From Ettlia oleoabundans (taxonomy: Eukaryota > Chlorophyta > Chlorophyceae > Chlamydomonadales), in NCBI GenBank assembly GCA_019693395.1, contig JAAMXP010001782.1, positions 17,566-81,565 on the forward strand: DNA of 64,000 nt, in the 5' to 3' direction. Shown piece after piece: positions 46,201-58,700 of this stretch (position 1 is the first letter of the stretch; every line of letters starts with the position of its first letter). The position numbers and the translations under genes are program-made. The notes beneath the pieces are model-generated. The model was not told the origin of the DNA and searched no databases. It saw only the letters and a list, made by a program, of their open reading frames with translations.

Positions 46201-46645
46201 TTGACTGCCGTGTACAAACCCCCAAAACCACCACCCAGGATGCACACTCGCGGACCGGTACTCTCTGCATTGCCGTCAGCGTCGAAACGCGGACCAGCGG
46301 CACAGGCAGCACTCAGGGAGCGCCGGCCAGCACCGCCGCCAGAACAGCCACGCCCGCTGCCGCTGCTGCTCCCGCTGCTGCCGACGAGGCCTGAATGTCC
46401 TGCACGCTTCATTTGGTCAGAAACTTCAATCAAAAGCTTCTTAAGCTTGAATACAGTGATGTCCTGGCCGCTGCCTGCTCGCGCTGTCGCCGTCGCGCCC
46501 GCCTCTCAGGCACCCACCACACAGACACCGCAGGCCGCGCACCCGCACCTGCCACCCTGCGCCACAGAACCCTCAGACCGCTGCCCAGCTTTTGGGTGTG
46601 ACTGGTCGCCCCCTGCTGGACGGTGCAGCGCGCCGCTGCGGCCAT
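43283..46645 (-). CDS. NDC1: Type II NAD(P)H dehydrogenase NDC1 (plastid/mitochondrial)
   Basis: Nine exons read leftward: 46645-46549, 46390-46161 (start 46399 also possible), 45968-45792, 45576-45415, 45231-45058, 44827-44609, 44318-44143, 43935-43816, 43613-43283; about 561 residues. Exon 1 (MAAAARCTVQQGATSHTQKL, Arg-rich) looks like an organelle-targeting peptide. FAD-binding RVCILGGGFGGLYTAVKLE, then TLIDQSDRFVFKPLLYELLSG, DWLVVSLGAQTATFGVPG, NAD(P)-binding VVVVGGGYAGVELAA, LVLWTAGQAP, HERVFALGDIS and TAQVAFQQADYVAWNLWA follow. The end, VTLEGPLAAGLRRAAYLYRQPT, is diagnostic of NDC1 among type II dehydrogenases. In plants NDC1 reduces plastoquinone and a tocopherol quinone in plastoglobules and is needed for phylloquinone synthesis. 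The intron at 46160 starts with GC after AAG. Exon 1 is the least certain part. Confidence 0.9.
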
Positions 46646-46947
46646 CTGCCCCACAGCTGTATGGATCAATGAAACGGGGGCTGAACTTTGCTTTGGCCGG
46701 TAGAACGGCAATGTGCAATCTCGAGCAGCGCTCAGAAATGAAGAAGTACAGGTCACGCAACGTGGCAAAGTGATCAGGCACCCACGAACTTAATCGCGCT
46801 CTTACACCCAAGATAGATGGCGGAGCAAGCATGATCATTCGCTAACCGTTGGCATCCCGAGCCAACCCCCTTTGAGAATCGTCCTTCGCGTTCTCTGGCC
46901 TCCAGAGCGGGACTGGGGAGCACCCCCTGGCGATTCAAACTAGAAGC
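46646..46947. promoter_or_regulatory. Shared 5' region of NDC1 and the ORP gene
   Basis: This is a divergent spacer of 302 bases with no confident TATA box. Both promoters and 5' UTRs must lie within it or overlap the first exons. Confidence 0.4.
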
Positions 46948-49900
46948 ATGTTCAGCGCCGCGCGAAAGGTGCTGGGCAAGAGCAAGGCCGACTTGCCACA
47001 GGAGAACGTCGTACAGGACTCTGAGGGCGACTGCTTTGCAGACTGCACCGAGGTAAGCATGGGGCCAGGTCACCTAGCACCAGGGCCGTGACGGGGATGA
47101 CAGGGCTATTGGGTGTGGCGGCAAATGTACCGCACCGCCCCCTGGCTATGCCCCGGTAGGGTTGACTCGCGCGTGTCCTTGCATGCAGGCGCATTTACAT
47201 CCAGATGCTCATGATGAAGGGGGGCTTGCATGCACCAACTTGGAGTTGCTTGAAGCGCAGCGCAGGTGTGGCGGTGAAAGGCTCGCTACCTGTAATGCGG
47301 CTTACACTGGGCGGTCCAGCGCCAGTTCACAACTAAGCAGCTCGAAATGTTACACAACCCTGCCATTGTCTGCTGCAGTCTAGACTGTCTGCAAATTATA
47401 GCATTGCTGCAACGTGAATGTGTAGTACATGTTGTACCATGCACGTACATTGTACTGCCTCAACGCACCATGCCGTGTCATGAGCCCACCACTGGGGCTT
47501 AAGCCATGCTGTGTGGATCACGTGTGCCTGTGCAGTGCTGTCGTCGAAGTGTTGAAATCGTTGGGCAAGAATCTGCTCACAGGTGCGCAGCACAGTGCGG
47601 ATGACATGTGGGCCACTTGTGCCAGCAGCATCCAAGCCAATGAGGCGGCAGCCTGCAGGCCAGCCCAATTTCAATATGCCTGCCCAGACAGCAGCAACAT
47701 ACAGCTCCTGCCCGACCACCTGTTGTATGTACCAAAGATGACAGCCCGCTTTGCCCTGTCTGCCTGCTCTGCACCCCGCGCCTTCTTCCTTCTGCCCCTC
47801 AGGCAACCTGGATCTGCTGAAAGTGAGCCTGCCGGTGAAGATGTTTGAGCCACGCAGCTACCTGCAGAAGCTGGCTGATCCATGGGTAAGCACAACAATT
47901 ACATCAGTTGCAAGAAGCTCCCATAGTCTGCTGGTGGGGTACTCACTTACAGCAGCTGCTGGGCCCCTGCAACAGCTGTCTGGTGCGTGCTGAGAGTTCC
48001 ATTGGCCATGCTGGGTCCTGTCTGCCCAGCTGAAGCACATGGTGATGTTGTGTACGTCATGCCTCGATGCCGCGGTTGGTCCAGACTGCTGCCCGCCTTT
48101 TCCCCCGCACCCACTCAGCAACACTCAGCATCACTTGCGCACTCACTTGCCCGCCAACTGGCTCCCACCTTGTTCCTCCATGGGCCCACCCCTCCAGGTG
48201 TACCCCCGCTTCCTACGCCTGGCCGCCCAGAGCGCCGACCCTGTGGAGCGCCTGCAGTACGTGGTCACATACTTCATAGCGGGTGGGTGGGCTTACAGGC
48301 GGAGTGATGAACAGTCGGCAGAATATGTGGCTGGTGGATGGATTGTCCTGGCTGTGATGGGTGGTCATTATGGTGTTGGCTCTGCGAACGCACATTACGG
48401 CATTCAGTGGTTCTCTGTCCTTTCTCAGTCATATGAACTTAGTCCCACCCTCCCCTTCAGGCTTCCACCATGCCTTCACGCGCTGGGCCAAGCCTTTCAA
48501 CCCAATACTGGGGGAGACGTGGGAGGCGGGGCTGCCCGACGGCTCACGCATCTTCCTGGAGCAGATCAGCCACCACCCACCCATCTCCGCATTCCAGCTG
48601 CAGGGGCCTGACAAACTCTATGCATTCACGGGACACAGGTGCACTTTGGTTGTTACTAGCTGCATGCGCAGAGTGGTTGGGTTGTTGCCACCTAGGGCAC
48701 ATGAAGTGGTTGAGGGTTGTAGCAGTTTAGGCAGGCCATGCCAGTGAGAAGGCGGCCGCCAGCTGCAGCATTCCAGCGGCAAATGAAGCAGTAAGGTGTT
48801 TACCACTGTGAGTCTAGGGCTTTCTACCCTGCGCCAGCCAAATAAGATTGTGCTGTGGCAGCTCTCAGCAGCGTCATGCTTTCCCACGCATCGAGCTGCT
48901 GTGCCCCGACCTGTGTGCACACCACGCGTACTCGCTGCCCCCACATCTCAGTGCCATTGCTTGCCACATGTGCTGCAGCCAGCCGTCTGTGTCCTACAAG
49001 ACGAACGCTGTGAAGACCACAGCGCGCGGCTACCGCGTGATTGACTTCAGGGATGGCGGGCGCATAGAGATTCACTTCCCATCATACTACCTCAAAGGTG
49101 TGGGTGTGGGTGTGGGTGTGGGTGTGGGTGTGGGTGTGGGTGTGGGTGGGGTGGGGTGGGGTGGAGGTTGCATGGGGTGCAGGTGTCAGGTGCAGGGAAC
49201 ACGCTGGCTCCTACAAGGGCACGGGATTGCGCAGGGCCTGCTCAGTCAATCGTGGCAATTTGCCGTGCTTGGGTCCCCATGGCTGCACAGACAGGGGGAC
49301 CCTTGCACGGGCCCCACAAATATTCTGAAACACGCAGAGCAGCCTCCGGCATGGCCCAACCTGCCCCCTTACCGCTTTGACCGCCTGCGTACAGGGCTGC
49401 TCTATACGTCGGCTCCGCGTGGCGAAGTGACGGGTACTGCGGAGTTTGTTGATGTGCAGCACGGGCTGCATGCTGTGGTTCGCTTTGGGCGGGTGGAGGA
49501 TACGGGGGTGGGGCATAGCCCGCTGCTGCAGCGGCCCGACGCCTTCAGCGGATCCATCTACCGCCAGCTTCCCGTCTCGCCCACGGCAATTGCACGGGAG
49601 AACAGCTTGGGCAGTGTGGGCAGCACGGGGAGCTGGCAGATGCCGGCGCAGCAACCAGAGAGGGTGCGTGTTGTTGTGTGGATGGGAGCCTGTGGGGGTT
49701 TGGGACACATGATGGATGGGCAGCTTGCATCTCTGCTATGTTATGGCTGCGTTGACGGCATTACAAGTGGCAGGCTGGTAGCTAACCGCACATTAGTTGA
49801 CGGTTGCACTGCCCCACAGCACTGGGTGCTCCCTCAACTGCTCACCAAAACTGTTGTACCCTGTGGCGCGTGCTGTGCAGGCCAAGCGTAGCAGCATCAG

Positions 49901-50587
49901 CAGCCTGTCCACCAAGATGAAGAGCAGCTTGAGCCTGGGCCTGCGCAGCAGCAAGTCGTCTCCCGTTGTGTCAGGGTCGGGGTCAGGGTTGGGGCCTGAT
50001 GACTCGCAGCGGCTGGAGGTGGCGCGCTGCAATGGCAACTGGCTGTCGCACCTGGACTGGGGGGAGGACAGGTGGGCAGGGGTGACCGGAAGTAATGGGC
50101 AGATAGATTGTCACAGAGTATTGGTTGGCTGGATGCATGCACGCACGCTCGGGTTGTGGCACTACCACGCGGTGGCTTCCATTGGGCCGAACGATGCATG
50201 GGGTGGTTGAACAGGTGACTCTCACCTGCGCTGTGGAAGGCAAGACTGGCTGATGGCTGCCCACCTGCACGGTGCCACATGGCCAGCTGGCAGAGCAAAC
50301 CAGCTGCAACCACAGCCAGCTGCCCGCCCCGCCACACACATTGCTGGCGCTATGTTGATATATGTGGATGTAGGTGGTGGACGCTGCTGGATGAGCCAGT
50401 GGAGGCGTGGGAGCCTGTGGCCCGTCCCCTGCCCAGCGACTGCCGCTACCGCGAGGACCTGGCCATGCTGGCTGCGGGTGAGGTCAAGGAGGCGCAGCGT
50501 GCAAAAGAGCTCCTAGAGCAGCGACAGCGCACGGATGCAAAGTTGCGCAAGGAGGCAGTGGCAGGCAACTCGGGATCGTCGCACTGA
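46948..50587 (+). CDS. Oxysterol-binding-protein-related protein (short ORP)
   Basis: Ten exons: 46948-47052, 47189-47265, 47536-47582, 47803-47885, 48198-48282, 48461-48638, 48979-49097, 49395-49663, 49881-50071, 50374-50587; 455 residues. The lipid-binding ORD domain carries NLLTGNLDLLKVSLPVKMFEPRSYLQ (lid and entry), ADPVERLQYVVTYFIAGFHH, KPFNPILGETWEA and the family fingerprint EQISHHPP near residue 167, then FPSYYLKGLLY and the C-terminal LPSDCRYREDLAMLAAGEV...AKELLEQRQR helix. No PH domain, ankyrin repeats or membrane anchor is present, so it is a short ORP. A Ser-rich insert (SSISSLSTKMKSSLSLGLRSS) interrupts the ORD. ORPs exchange sterol or phosphatidylserine for PI4P at membrane contact sites. 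Intron 7 opens with a G-rich hexamer repeat. Confidence 0.92.
49098..49163 (+). repeat. (GTGGGT)n and (GTGGG)n tract at an intron 5' end
   Basis: About eight copies of GTGTGG/GTGGGT pass into GTGGG units. The tract starts exactly at the donor of ORP intron 7, so every unit supplies a possible GT donor. Runs of three to four G on the RNA sense strand could form a quadruplex. Confidence 0.9.
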
Positions 50588-50650
50588 GATGGTAAGCTGA
50601 TGATGGGATACGGCCAGCGGTTAAGAGGCGGTAGCAGACCGACATCCTGT

Positions 50651-50655
50651 TGTAA
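50651..50655 (+). terminator. TGTAA poly(A) signal of the ORP gene
   Basis: This sense-strand TGTAA lies 64 bases after the ORP stop codon, at a typical distance for green-algal transcripts. Confidence 0.4.
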
Positions 50656-51006
50656 GTATGCTGCTGGGCCCACGGTGCTCCATGACACCCTTACCCTTCC
50701 CTTTCCCAGCTGTCCCTGCTTTTGTACCATTGTGCACCTAGTTTGGGTTTTAAAATTTTCACATGTTTGCCAACAAGAGGCTTCCTCTGACACTGAGCCT
50801 CTGCATCCGTGGTGCTGAGCCCCCAACCCTGCACCTCTGCTCCCAGCCCCTGTTTGTAGTTCTGTTGGTGGCATTACACTCCGTCCTTGTGCTAATTTAT
50901 ACCTAGTTCGGCATTTTTGGCCTGAAGACAGGCAGACAAGTGTCACACAAGTTACGAAACCCAAAAGGTCAAGACCAGCAAAAGAGGAAAGCATCAGCCA
51001 GATTGA

Positions 51007-51011
51007 TTACA
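51007..51011 (-). terminator. TGTAA poly(A) signal of the TMEM70-like gene
   Basis: TTACA on the plus strand, 82 bases beyond the stop of the minus-strand gene. A second copy near 50874 is the alternative. Confidence 0.35.
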
Positions 51012-51092
51012 TATCTATGGATGAAATGGGCGAATGGTTGGTTGAATGGTGGTGGGAAGGTCATGAAAAGAAAGGGGCGCAATCATCATTAT

Positions 51093-52331
51093 CTATTGTC
51101 CATGATGCTGCGTCTGCGTGGGATGCTGCTGCTGTTGCTGCTGCTGTGCTTGCATCGCCTCAGCAGTTTCCATGACGTGGGCAGCAGCGGCCGCCGGCTG
51201 CAGCTGTGCCAGCAATGCCTTGTCGGGAAAGTGGTCTGCAGCAAGTATGATTGCCATGTGGGTGGGTGAACGTACGCTTGAACCTTAACAAGAGCAGAAG
51301 ATGTAATTGCATCAGCATAGTAGCAGCATACATAATTGGGCAAGAGCAGAGCCGCAGAGGCGGCACAGTATGTAGAGCCAACGATGACAATGGCATTGGC
51401 ATTGGCAGCTGTCCTGCTGCTCATCTGTTCAGAGCACCCATCACAGGACAGAAGCAGCAGCAGCTTGCAACCACGCACCTGCATCCACATAGAAGCGCCT
51501 GCCGTGGGCCTGGAAGGTGGTGAGGGGGTGCACCGTGGCGGCCTCCCCCACCTCGCTCAAGTGAAAGCGGTGGGTGCGGGGCTGGGCCCACAGGCTGAGG
51601 GTGGTGGCCTCCAGGGTGCCGGTGCTGCGCTCGTAGTGCAGGCGGGTAATGTAGGGCTGCGTGAACCACGTCAGCTGCAACGGGGAAGGATGCGATGGAC
51701 GGGTGGGGTGGAATCAAACATGATAACATGCAGGTACGAAAAAAACAGCAATCTGGCAGGAACAGCCCCTGTGTAGCAGGTTTGCACCCACCAGGCCTGT
51801 AGTGAATACGCCAAAGGAGGACAGGGTGGCAATGATGGAGGCCTTGGCGGCGAGGGTGGTTGACGTGTCCAGGCCAAGGACGACAGGCCCTGCTCCGATC
51901 GCACAGGCGCAACTGAACAGAGATAGCTTCTGCAGCACCAAATGCACAACACATGGAGTACAGCGGCAGCGACGGCAGTGGGGCCAATGCTGGGGTTTTG
52001 AAGGCGGTGGAAATTCAAGGTCCAACATAGCACCCAGGGCACGAAAGCGGAAAGGCTCTCAAACAAGCTGCGGGCTTGCCTTGACACGCATGACAAGACC
52101 GCCAAAGGGAGCCTCATAAACAAAATCCTGCTGGTCCTGTGCCTTGCGCTCCGTCAGCTCAGAGTGCCAGCGGCCGCCACATGCGGCAGCGACAGCGGCG
52201 GCACCGAAGGCCGGCACCGAGTGCTGCTGAAGCTGCGGCCACAAGTTCTGGGAAAGACTTTGGCTGAATAAAGCACCTTGTCCCTCAAAAAGCAGCCTGC
52301 CAGTCGCACAGGCCAGGCGACGCTGCAGCAT
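51093..52331 (-). CDS. TMEM70: TMEM70-like mitochondrial membrane protein
   Basis: Four exons read leftward, 52331-52080, 51929-51792, 51674-51479 and 51235-51093, give 242 residues. The N-terminus (MLQRRLACATGRLLFEG, no early acidic residues) fits a mitochondrial presequence. The TMEM70 domain follows: FVYEAPFGGLVMRVKKLSLFS, a two-helix membrane hairpin (CAIGAGPVVLGL, ASIIATLSSFGVFTTGL), FTQPYITRLHYERSTGTLEATTLSLW and RTHRFHLSEVGEA. The last exon adds DHFPDKALLAQLQ and a short poly-Gln tail. TMEM70 family proteins help assemble ATP synthase (c-ring) and complex I in animals; the same role here is inferred. The first intron has a GC donor (AAG|GCAAGC). The gene is divergent from the coiled-coil gene. 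Confidence 0.78.
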
Positions 52332-52765
52332 GGGGTTTTAAGCGGAGCAGGGTGATTTGGAAGGGTCTGCAAAGCCTGGTTCCAATACGTCGCACTGAGC
52401 GCAATTGAGAGGAGAGAGCGCGTTTCTCCACCCTGTACAAAGCGGTACGGCGGGTGCAAACTCGTCTGTCCCCGGCTGAGGGCGGCTCGGGCCCCTATTC
52501 CGCTCGTCGTGCCTGAAACACGTGTTCAAACATACTCTGCCCGCGGTCTGGGCGCACTGGATAACAACCAAACCTTTCGGCGGTGCCGGCCGGCGGAAAT
52601 GGAAGTCCAGGCAAGTCTGTTTGCTGAATATGGATGTTCGCATCCTTCTGTGACGTCTCGCGCCTCATCCTGCCCACACCTGGACTGTCGGACAGCCAGC
52701 GCCACCCTTCCGGCAGGTGCCCAAGTCTCCGGCTAACCTTCGTCGCCTGCCTTGCAGCCCGCGTG
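52332..52765. promoter_or_regulatory. 5' region shared by the TMEM70-like and coiled-coil genes
   Basis: Both promoters lie here. A probable 5'-UTR intron of the plus-strand gene runs from a GC donor (CCAG|GCAAGT, about 52613) to CCTTGCAG at 52757, nine bases before the ATG. Reading back through that splice meets a stop, so the upstream exon is non-coding in this model. Confidence 0.4.
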
Positions 52766-55700
52766 ATGCGAGATCGAGGCACGCAGCCGTTGCCGCTGAG
52801 CCCCCTGCGCGCCAGCAACCGGACTGGCGGTGGGGCGGCAGCGGCGGATGCGGTGGGCAGCAGCACCAAGGACAGGGGCTGGCAACAGCAGCAGCTGGGC
52901 TCCACTAGTCGTCCCTCTCGCATGCGGCCAGCTGCACCACAGACAGATAACATAGATAAAAAGAAGAGCAAGAAAATTGAGGGCACAATGATGGTGGCGG
53001 AGGCAGCAACGAAGCCCGCACCCTTGAGCCGCATCCCGGCACGCTCATCCCCCACCAGCGCACGCTCACAGCCAGGGGCGCCTGGCACAGGTGGTGGCAG
53101 CCGCATTCCGCGCCCCCCAGCCTTTGGCACTGCACAATCAGCAGGGGACGGCAGCAGCAGCCCTCAGCCGGACTATGCAGCCATGCTGGCCACCCCGGTG
53201 GCGCCTGCACAGCTGAAAGAGCTTCATCAGACGCAGCAGCAGCAGGGCCAGCCCTGGGGCGAGCTGTCAGGCAGAGCTGTAGCATCAGAGATCGAAGGGG
53301 CAGCGCTGCAGGGGTTTCACGCCTACTCCAACCCCAGCTTTGATGGTGCCGAGTTCCTGGCAGGCACACATGAGCACAGCCCCACGCTGTCTGCCGGCGG
53401 CAGCTGCGCGACCGATGAGTGCAGCAACAGCCTTGAGGCAGCATCACACGATTTTGAAGGGCCTCCGGTCATCACATCGCGGCTGTTTGTCAATGGCGTG
53501 GCAGAGATTGAGGCAGAGGCGGCTGCAGGCAGGCTGACCCCTGGGCTGGTAAAGCCTGCCGAGCGGCTCACACCCCCCACCGAGCGCTCGCTGGAAGCCT
53601 GGTTGTGCGCCTCACCAGTCAGCATTGCAGCACCTGTTGCAGGTAGCAGGGGAGCTGGAGCAGGAACTGCATCGCAGCCCTTGGTGCAGGCGCGCAGTGA
53701 CATGGGCATTCACCTGACGCGTGGCACAAGTTCTGGCACGACAGCTGGGCATCCCAACAAGGGGCCGAGCCAGGGCCGAGCCATGCCAACACCTGAGGCC
53801 TGGCAGCTGCTGCAACACATCAACGACGACTCCCCAGCGGCGGCGCCTAAAGGTGCGGCAGCCAGTCCTGGCCTGGGTTTGGAAGCGGACTGCCATGCAG
53901 TGCGTCTCGTGTGCATGTGTCTGTAGCACACAAGTCCAACACAAACTCCAGCTTTGCCTGCACACGCTTGTGTGCCCTGCCCTCTTTGGCATTCAACCTT
54001 TTTGCTGGGTCTCTCCTTGGCCTCTAAAACACCATGCAGGTGTGCGTGGCATCATGAACGCCTACCTGCGCACCGGGCCACAGATGCTGTCCCCAGAGCC
54101 TGCGTGCGCCGACGTCATACGCGCCCCATGCCCCGCTGCGGTGCCCGCTTCAGGCCTGCTCAACGTGGCAGGTGGGTGCGCCTGACTGGCAGCATGTTGT
54201 TTGGCCCTGCCTGCCTGCCTGCACGTTACCTGTATGCCTAGTTCTGTTATTGCACACCCCGCTTAGACAAGGTAGGCACTTGCATTGCCCTGTGGTGGGA
54301 GGTGGGGCCCAGGTTTATGCACCTGTGATGTTTATGTCCACGCAAGGGCGACAGGCCTCCGCCTGCTGTCATGCTCCCTGCAGGCCCAGGCGGCGTGGGT
54401 GTGTATGGCATGGTGAATGCTTACCTGCGCACAGGCGCCAGCATGCTGTCGCCAGAGCCCGGCATGGAGGGGCATGTGCAGCAGCAGCCCCAAGCCCCGG
54501 CCGGGGCAACCGCGGCAGCAGTGCCGCTGCACCCCTACAGCCCTGCCAGCCCGTTGGCAGCCACACCAGCGGACCCACAGCTGGCGGCAAGTGCTGCGGC
54601 AGCTGGTGACCTCAGTGCAGGTGCACAATTCAGCCCTACCGCCACTCGCCGCCGCCCCATCAGTCCCTCCTCCGTCTGCAGCAACGGCGAGGTGGGCAGC
54701 AGCGGGCCCGCGGAATCAATCAGCCTAGGAGGCGGGCTGCCGGCCGCAGTACCTTTGCCTCGCCTCAACCTGGGCACTCTGGCTGAGCGTCAGGCCAGTG
54801 AGGGCACAGAGGTCAGCTTTGGCGCTGCTCTGGCTGGGGCGCGGGCAGACAGCCCAGGCAGCGGCGAGTTGCCCACTGCCCGCTTCTTTGCCAAGGATAG
54901 TCCCGATGTGGGGCAATGCCAGCAGGCACAAAACATTCAAGTGGAAAGTGTTGCGGCACAGAGACAGCGCCACCGCGCCCCCTCCCCCATCACCTTCCGG
55001 CTGCCCAACGACTCACCTGGCGAAGATGCGCAGCCCGCAGGTGCGTGTTCGAGGTGTGTGATGAAGTTGTGTTTTGCAGAAGGCAGGTCATGTGCTGCAC
55101 AGCAGCAGGTGGGCTGCTGGTTCTGATGCTGCCCACCACCTTTTTCATGTTGCAGCCTCCCAGGTCCCCTCGTTTTCCTTTGGCATGGCACCGCCCCAGG
55201 CGGCCTCAGCAGAGGGAAGCTGCGAGGCAGATGGTGGGGAGGAACTGCCCCAGTCATCACAGCTGGATGGAGAGCAGCAGGCAGGGGCAGCAGGCCAGCT
55301 GGCAACATCCGCTGTACCGGGCCCTGTTGCAGTGTCTGCCATGGTGGAGGCAGAGCAGGCAGCGGCACCTGGGCAGCAACATGTGCCTGGCATATGCTCT
55401 GGAGAGACAGTGCAGCAGGCTCACCCTTTTAAAGCCATGCTGCGGCACCTGCAGGGCCCACAGTATGCGTCGCCTGCCCGCTTTGCAGCTGGTCCCCGTC
55501 CTGACAGCCCGCAGTCCCCGCAGCAGTGCACCCCACTGCACCTCATCTCAACCTTGGACGCTCCATCTGCCTCACCTGGTGGGTGTGGCTGCTGGGTTGC
55601 TGGCCCGCCTGTTCTCCTTATTGAGCCCACTTTAGCCCTCCATTGTGTCCTCCTAGCAAGCACTCACGCATCTCAATGGAACCGCTCCACCTGCTCCCAT

Positions 55701-58700
55701 TAACATCCATCTTGTGTAGGCGCGGTTGTGGCCACTCCAGCACCTGGCCGTGGCAGCATGACTGTGTGGCTGGACCGGCGCGGGCTGCGGGGTGCCCTGA
55801 CGACTCCCGCCCGAAATGACCTACGCCTGCTGTGGGCCGCTGCACACGACGTTGCGCTTTTCCAGTCAGGTGAAAGCAGGGAAGAGCATGGTATGAAAGG
55901 GAAGGTTGTGTGACCCTTGCTGCCTTGCCTCTTTGTAACTGGCCTGGGCTGTCAGTACAGCAGCTTCAACTCCTCCGCGCCGTCTTCGTTGTCCTACACT
56001 GCCTGTGGTTCGCAGAGGCGGCTGCGCTGCGTGCCGACAACGCCGTCCTGGCTGAAGAGCTCGAGGAGATGCAGAGGGCGCTGCGTCAGCTTGGCGCGGA
56101 GCATGACGCGGCTGTGGTGGCGGCTGAGGCGGGGGCGCTGTGCGCTGAGGCTGAGGTGGCGCGGGCTCGGGATGCTGCTACGCATATGATGCGGCTGGCT
56201 GACCAGATCCAGGGCATGTTTGCATTGTGTGAGGTGAGGGGGGCGATTGCGCAGGTGGGTCGAATGGCAGCACAGTGCTGCACTTGGGGCGCATGCATGC
56301 CGGCCTGTTGCCCCCTGCGCTCGACAGCTCGGCTGCGAAGCCACCTTCAAGCTGTGTCTGACTCCGGCATTCCTGGCTGTTCCACGGCCGCAGAGCGAGA
56401 AGGCTGCGCTTGTGTGCGAGTTGGAAGCGGCGCAGCGGCAGCTAACAGCCAGCGAGGCCGCTGCTAATGGCACTGTTCACCTGGGAGACCGACAGCCTGA
56501 AGAGCTACAGCAGCAGCTGGACGAGGCGCGGCAGGCTGTAGGTGCGGCACAGCAGGCAGCAGACGCTGCGCAGCGGCGTGCCGGGGATGCGGCGGCGGAA
56601 CTGGAAAGCATTCGGCGGCAGCTGCATGAGGCGCAGCAGCAGCTTGCCTCCGCACGCAATGGTTCTGAGCTCACCCCTGTGACCAAGCTACGGTGCCAGC
56701 TGGGCAACATGCACGACAGCCTGGCGCAGCTGCATGCCGAGCAGTGCAGCGGGCGGCTGCCGGCTGCTAGCCCTGAGCTGGATCAGGTATAGAACGACTG
56801 CTGTGTCAATGTGCTTGACATGGGTGGAGCTCGGTTTGCAGATAGCACTCAGCAGCAAGTCTAGTTTCAAGCAAAGTCGGTGTGACTGACCCATGTGTTC
56901 CCTCGCACCCGCATCGCCCAATCATGCTTACTCTCCCTCACTCATTGCCCTCTCTTGCCTCCCCCACATGCGTGCAGCTGGTGGAGGCGTCCCGCGGACA
57001 CCTGGCCCAGTTGGAGCGGCTGCTGGGCGGCGGCAATGCCTCGGCCCTGCGCCGGGAGAACGAGCGGCTGCACCGCTGCCTGGCCCAGGCTCGCACCCTG
57101 CTGGCCATGAACAGCCCCGCAGCAGCCCCAAACAGCGACGGTGCCATCACTGCTGCAGCACAGCCGGGCTCTGAGGCAGCTGCTGTTCTAGAACAGCGGC
57201 GCAGCCCGTTGCCGTTTGCGTTGCTCAGGCGGAGCGGGAGCGAAGAGGAGGGCGGTAGTAACGCCTTCTCACCCGCCACCACCTTCACTCTGGCTGCGGG
57301 CAGCCCGGATGTATTCTCCAGCCCTTACCTTGCCTCACACACCACCACCACCACCCTCACAGTTGACTATCGTGACCTGCATGGCAGCGTGCGTAATCTG
57401 CGGCGCGAGGTGAGACAGGGCCCGCTGCTGCCCCTGTGTGGACTTGGCTGCTTTTGCACAACTCGCCGATAAGTGTGGTCACAACCGACCTTGTGAAAAT
57501 TCCCATGGTCAGGCACGGAGGCAATCCCTTGTTGACCAAGGCCGGCTGTGCCGCGCTGCGCCTGCTGCCTGCGCTGTTCGTTGCTCCATGCAGGCAGACA
57601 GTGCAAGCAGCTGCGGCTTCTCCCCTGCTAGCAGTGCCAGCAGCAGCAGAGCAGCGGCCTCACGGTCGCCGCTAAGTGACGAGGTGGCAGAGGCCAGTAG
57701 CAGTAAGCTGCCAGCGCCCTGTTCCCCATCCTCTGCTACCGGCAGTGACTGGCATCAGAATGTCGTGGATTCTCGCAGTGAGGGCTTGGAATTTAAGGAG
57801 AGTCCGCATGAGGACGCAGCGGGTTTAGGTGTTGGGATTGAGGCTGAGTACACCGTGGTTCATGGGGGCATGGTCATCACACACGTGCCAGCTTCGCAGG
57901 TGTCCAAGGTGAGAGCTGTGCGGGGACTGGGGTGGGCACCTGGATGGTGGGCGCCTGTAAGGCTAGGAGTGGGGATGTGAGTGGGTTGCTGCAACGTGGA
58001 GGGTTTGTGTCAGCCCTTGCTGGAAGCTGGGGCATGCGGCATGCCTGGGTATCAACCGACCCTCCTGCTGCATCATTGTGTGATGCATTGCACAGGCCCA
58101 CTGACATGCCCCGCCTGCTGGCTGCAGGTCCAGTCCATGGTTCAATACTGGGAGGCTGTGGCAAGTGGCACCCCACTGGCAGCAGGAGGCGTTTCAGCAG
58201 AAGAGATGGTGGCAGCTGAGGCTTATGCATCTGCCGCCGTTGCCGCTGCCCAGGCGGCGATGGCTGCAGCGGAACACCATGGCCAGCCGGCTGCAGAGGC
58301 AGCTTGCCTGGAGGGCGCGGTTGAGGAGCGGAGGTGCGCAGCTGCGGGAGAGCTGGCAGCAGTCGCTGCTGATAGTGGGGAACAGCAGCAGTTGGAGCAG
58401 GGTGAGGGTGCAACCCCTCAGGCCCAGCAATCGGTGCCCGCTGGAGCCCTGCAGAGCACCATGGGAGGGCAGACATCGTCTCACTCTTTGCCTGGGCCAG
58501 CTGCTATGCCAGGCTCCTTTTCGCGCCACTTGCCTGCGGGCCATGCAGCCACCCCCCTCAGCCGGCCAGGGTCAGCGGGCATGGAAGACGGGGTTGGTGC
58601 TGCCACACCCCAGCGCTCTACTCCGCTCAACTTCCTGTCTGCACCGCCACCCACGCCCGCCACTGCCAGTATCGCCGATGCATATCAGGCACAGCAGCTG

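Larger units (their letters stand above)
50588..51092. other. Convergent 3' UTRs of ORP and TMEM70-like genes
   Basis: This is AT-richer intergenic sequence with poly(A)-type pentamers on both strands. No coding exon is visible. Confidence 0.5.

Noticed and set aside
49098..49163. Tandem repeat considered as telomere-like or CRISPR-like array.
   Set aside because: The unit is a six-base microsatellite without spacers, and it lies inside a conserved gene's intron.
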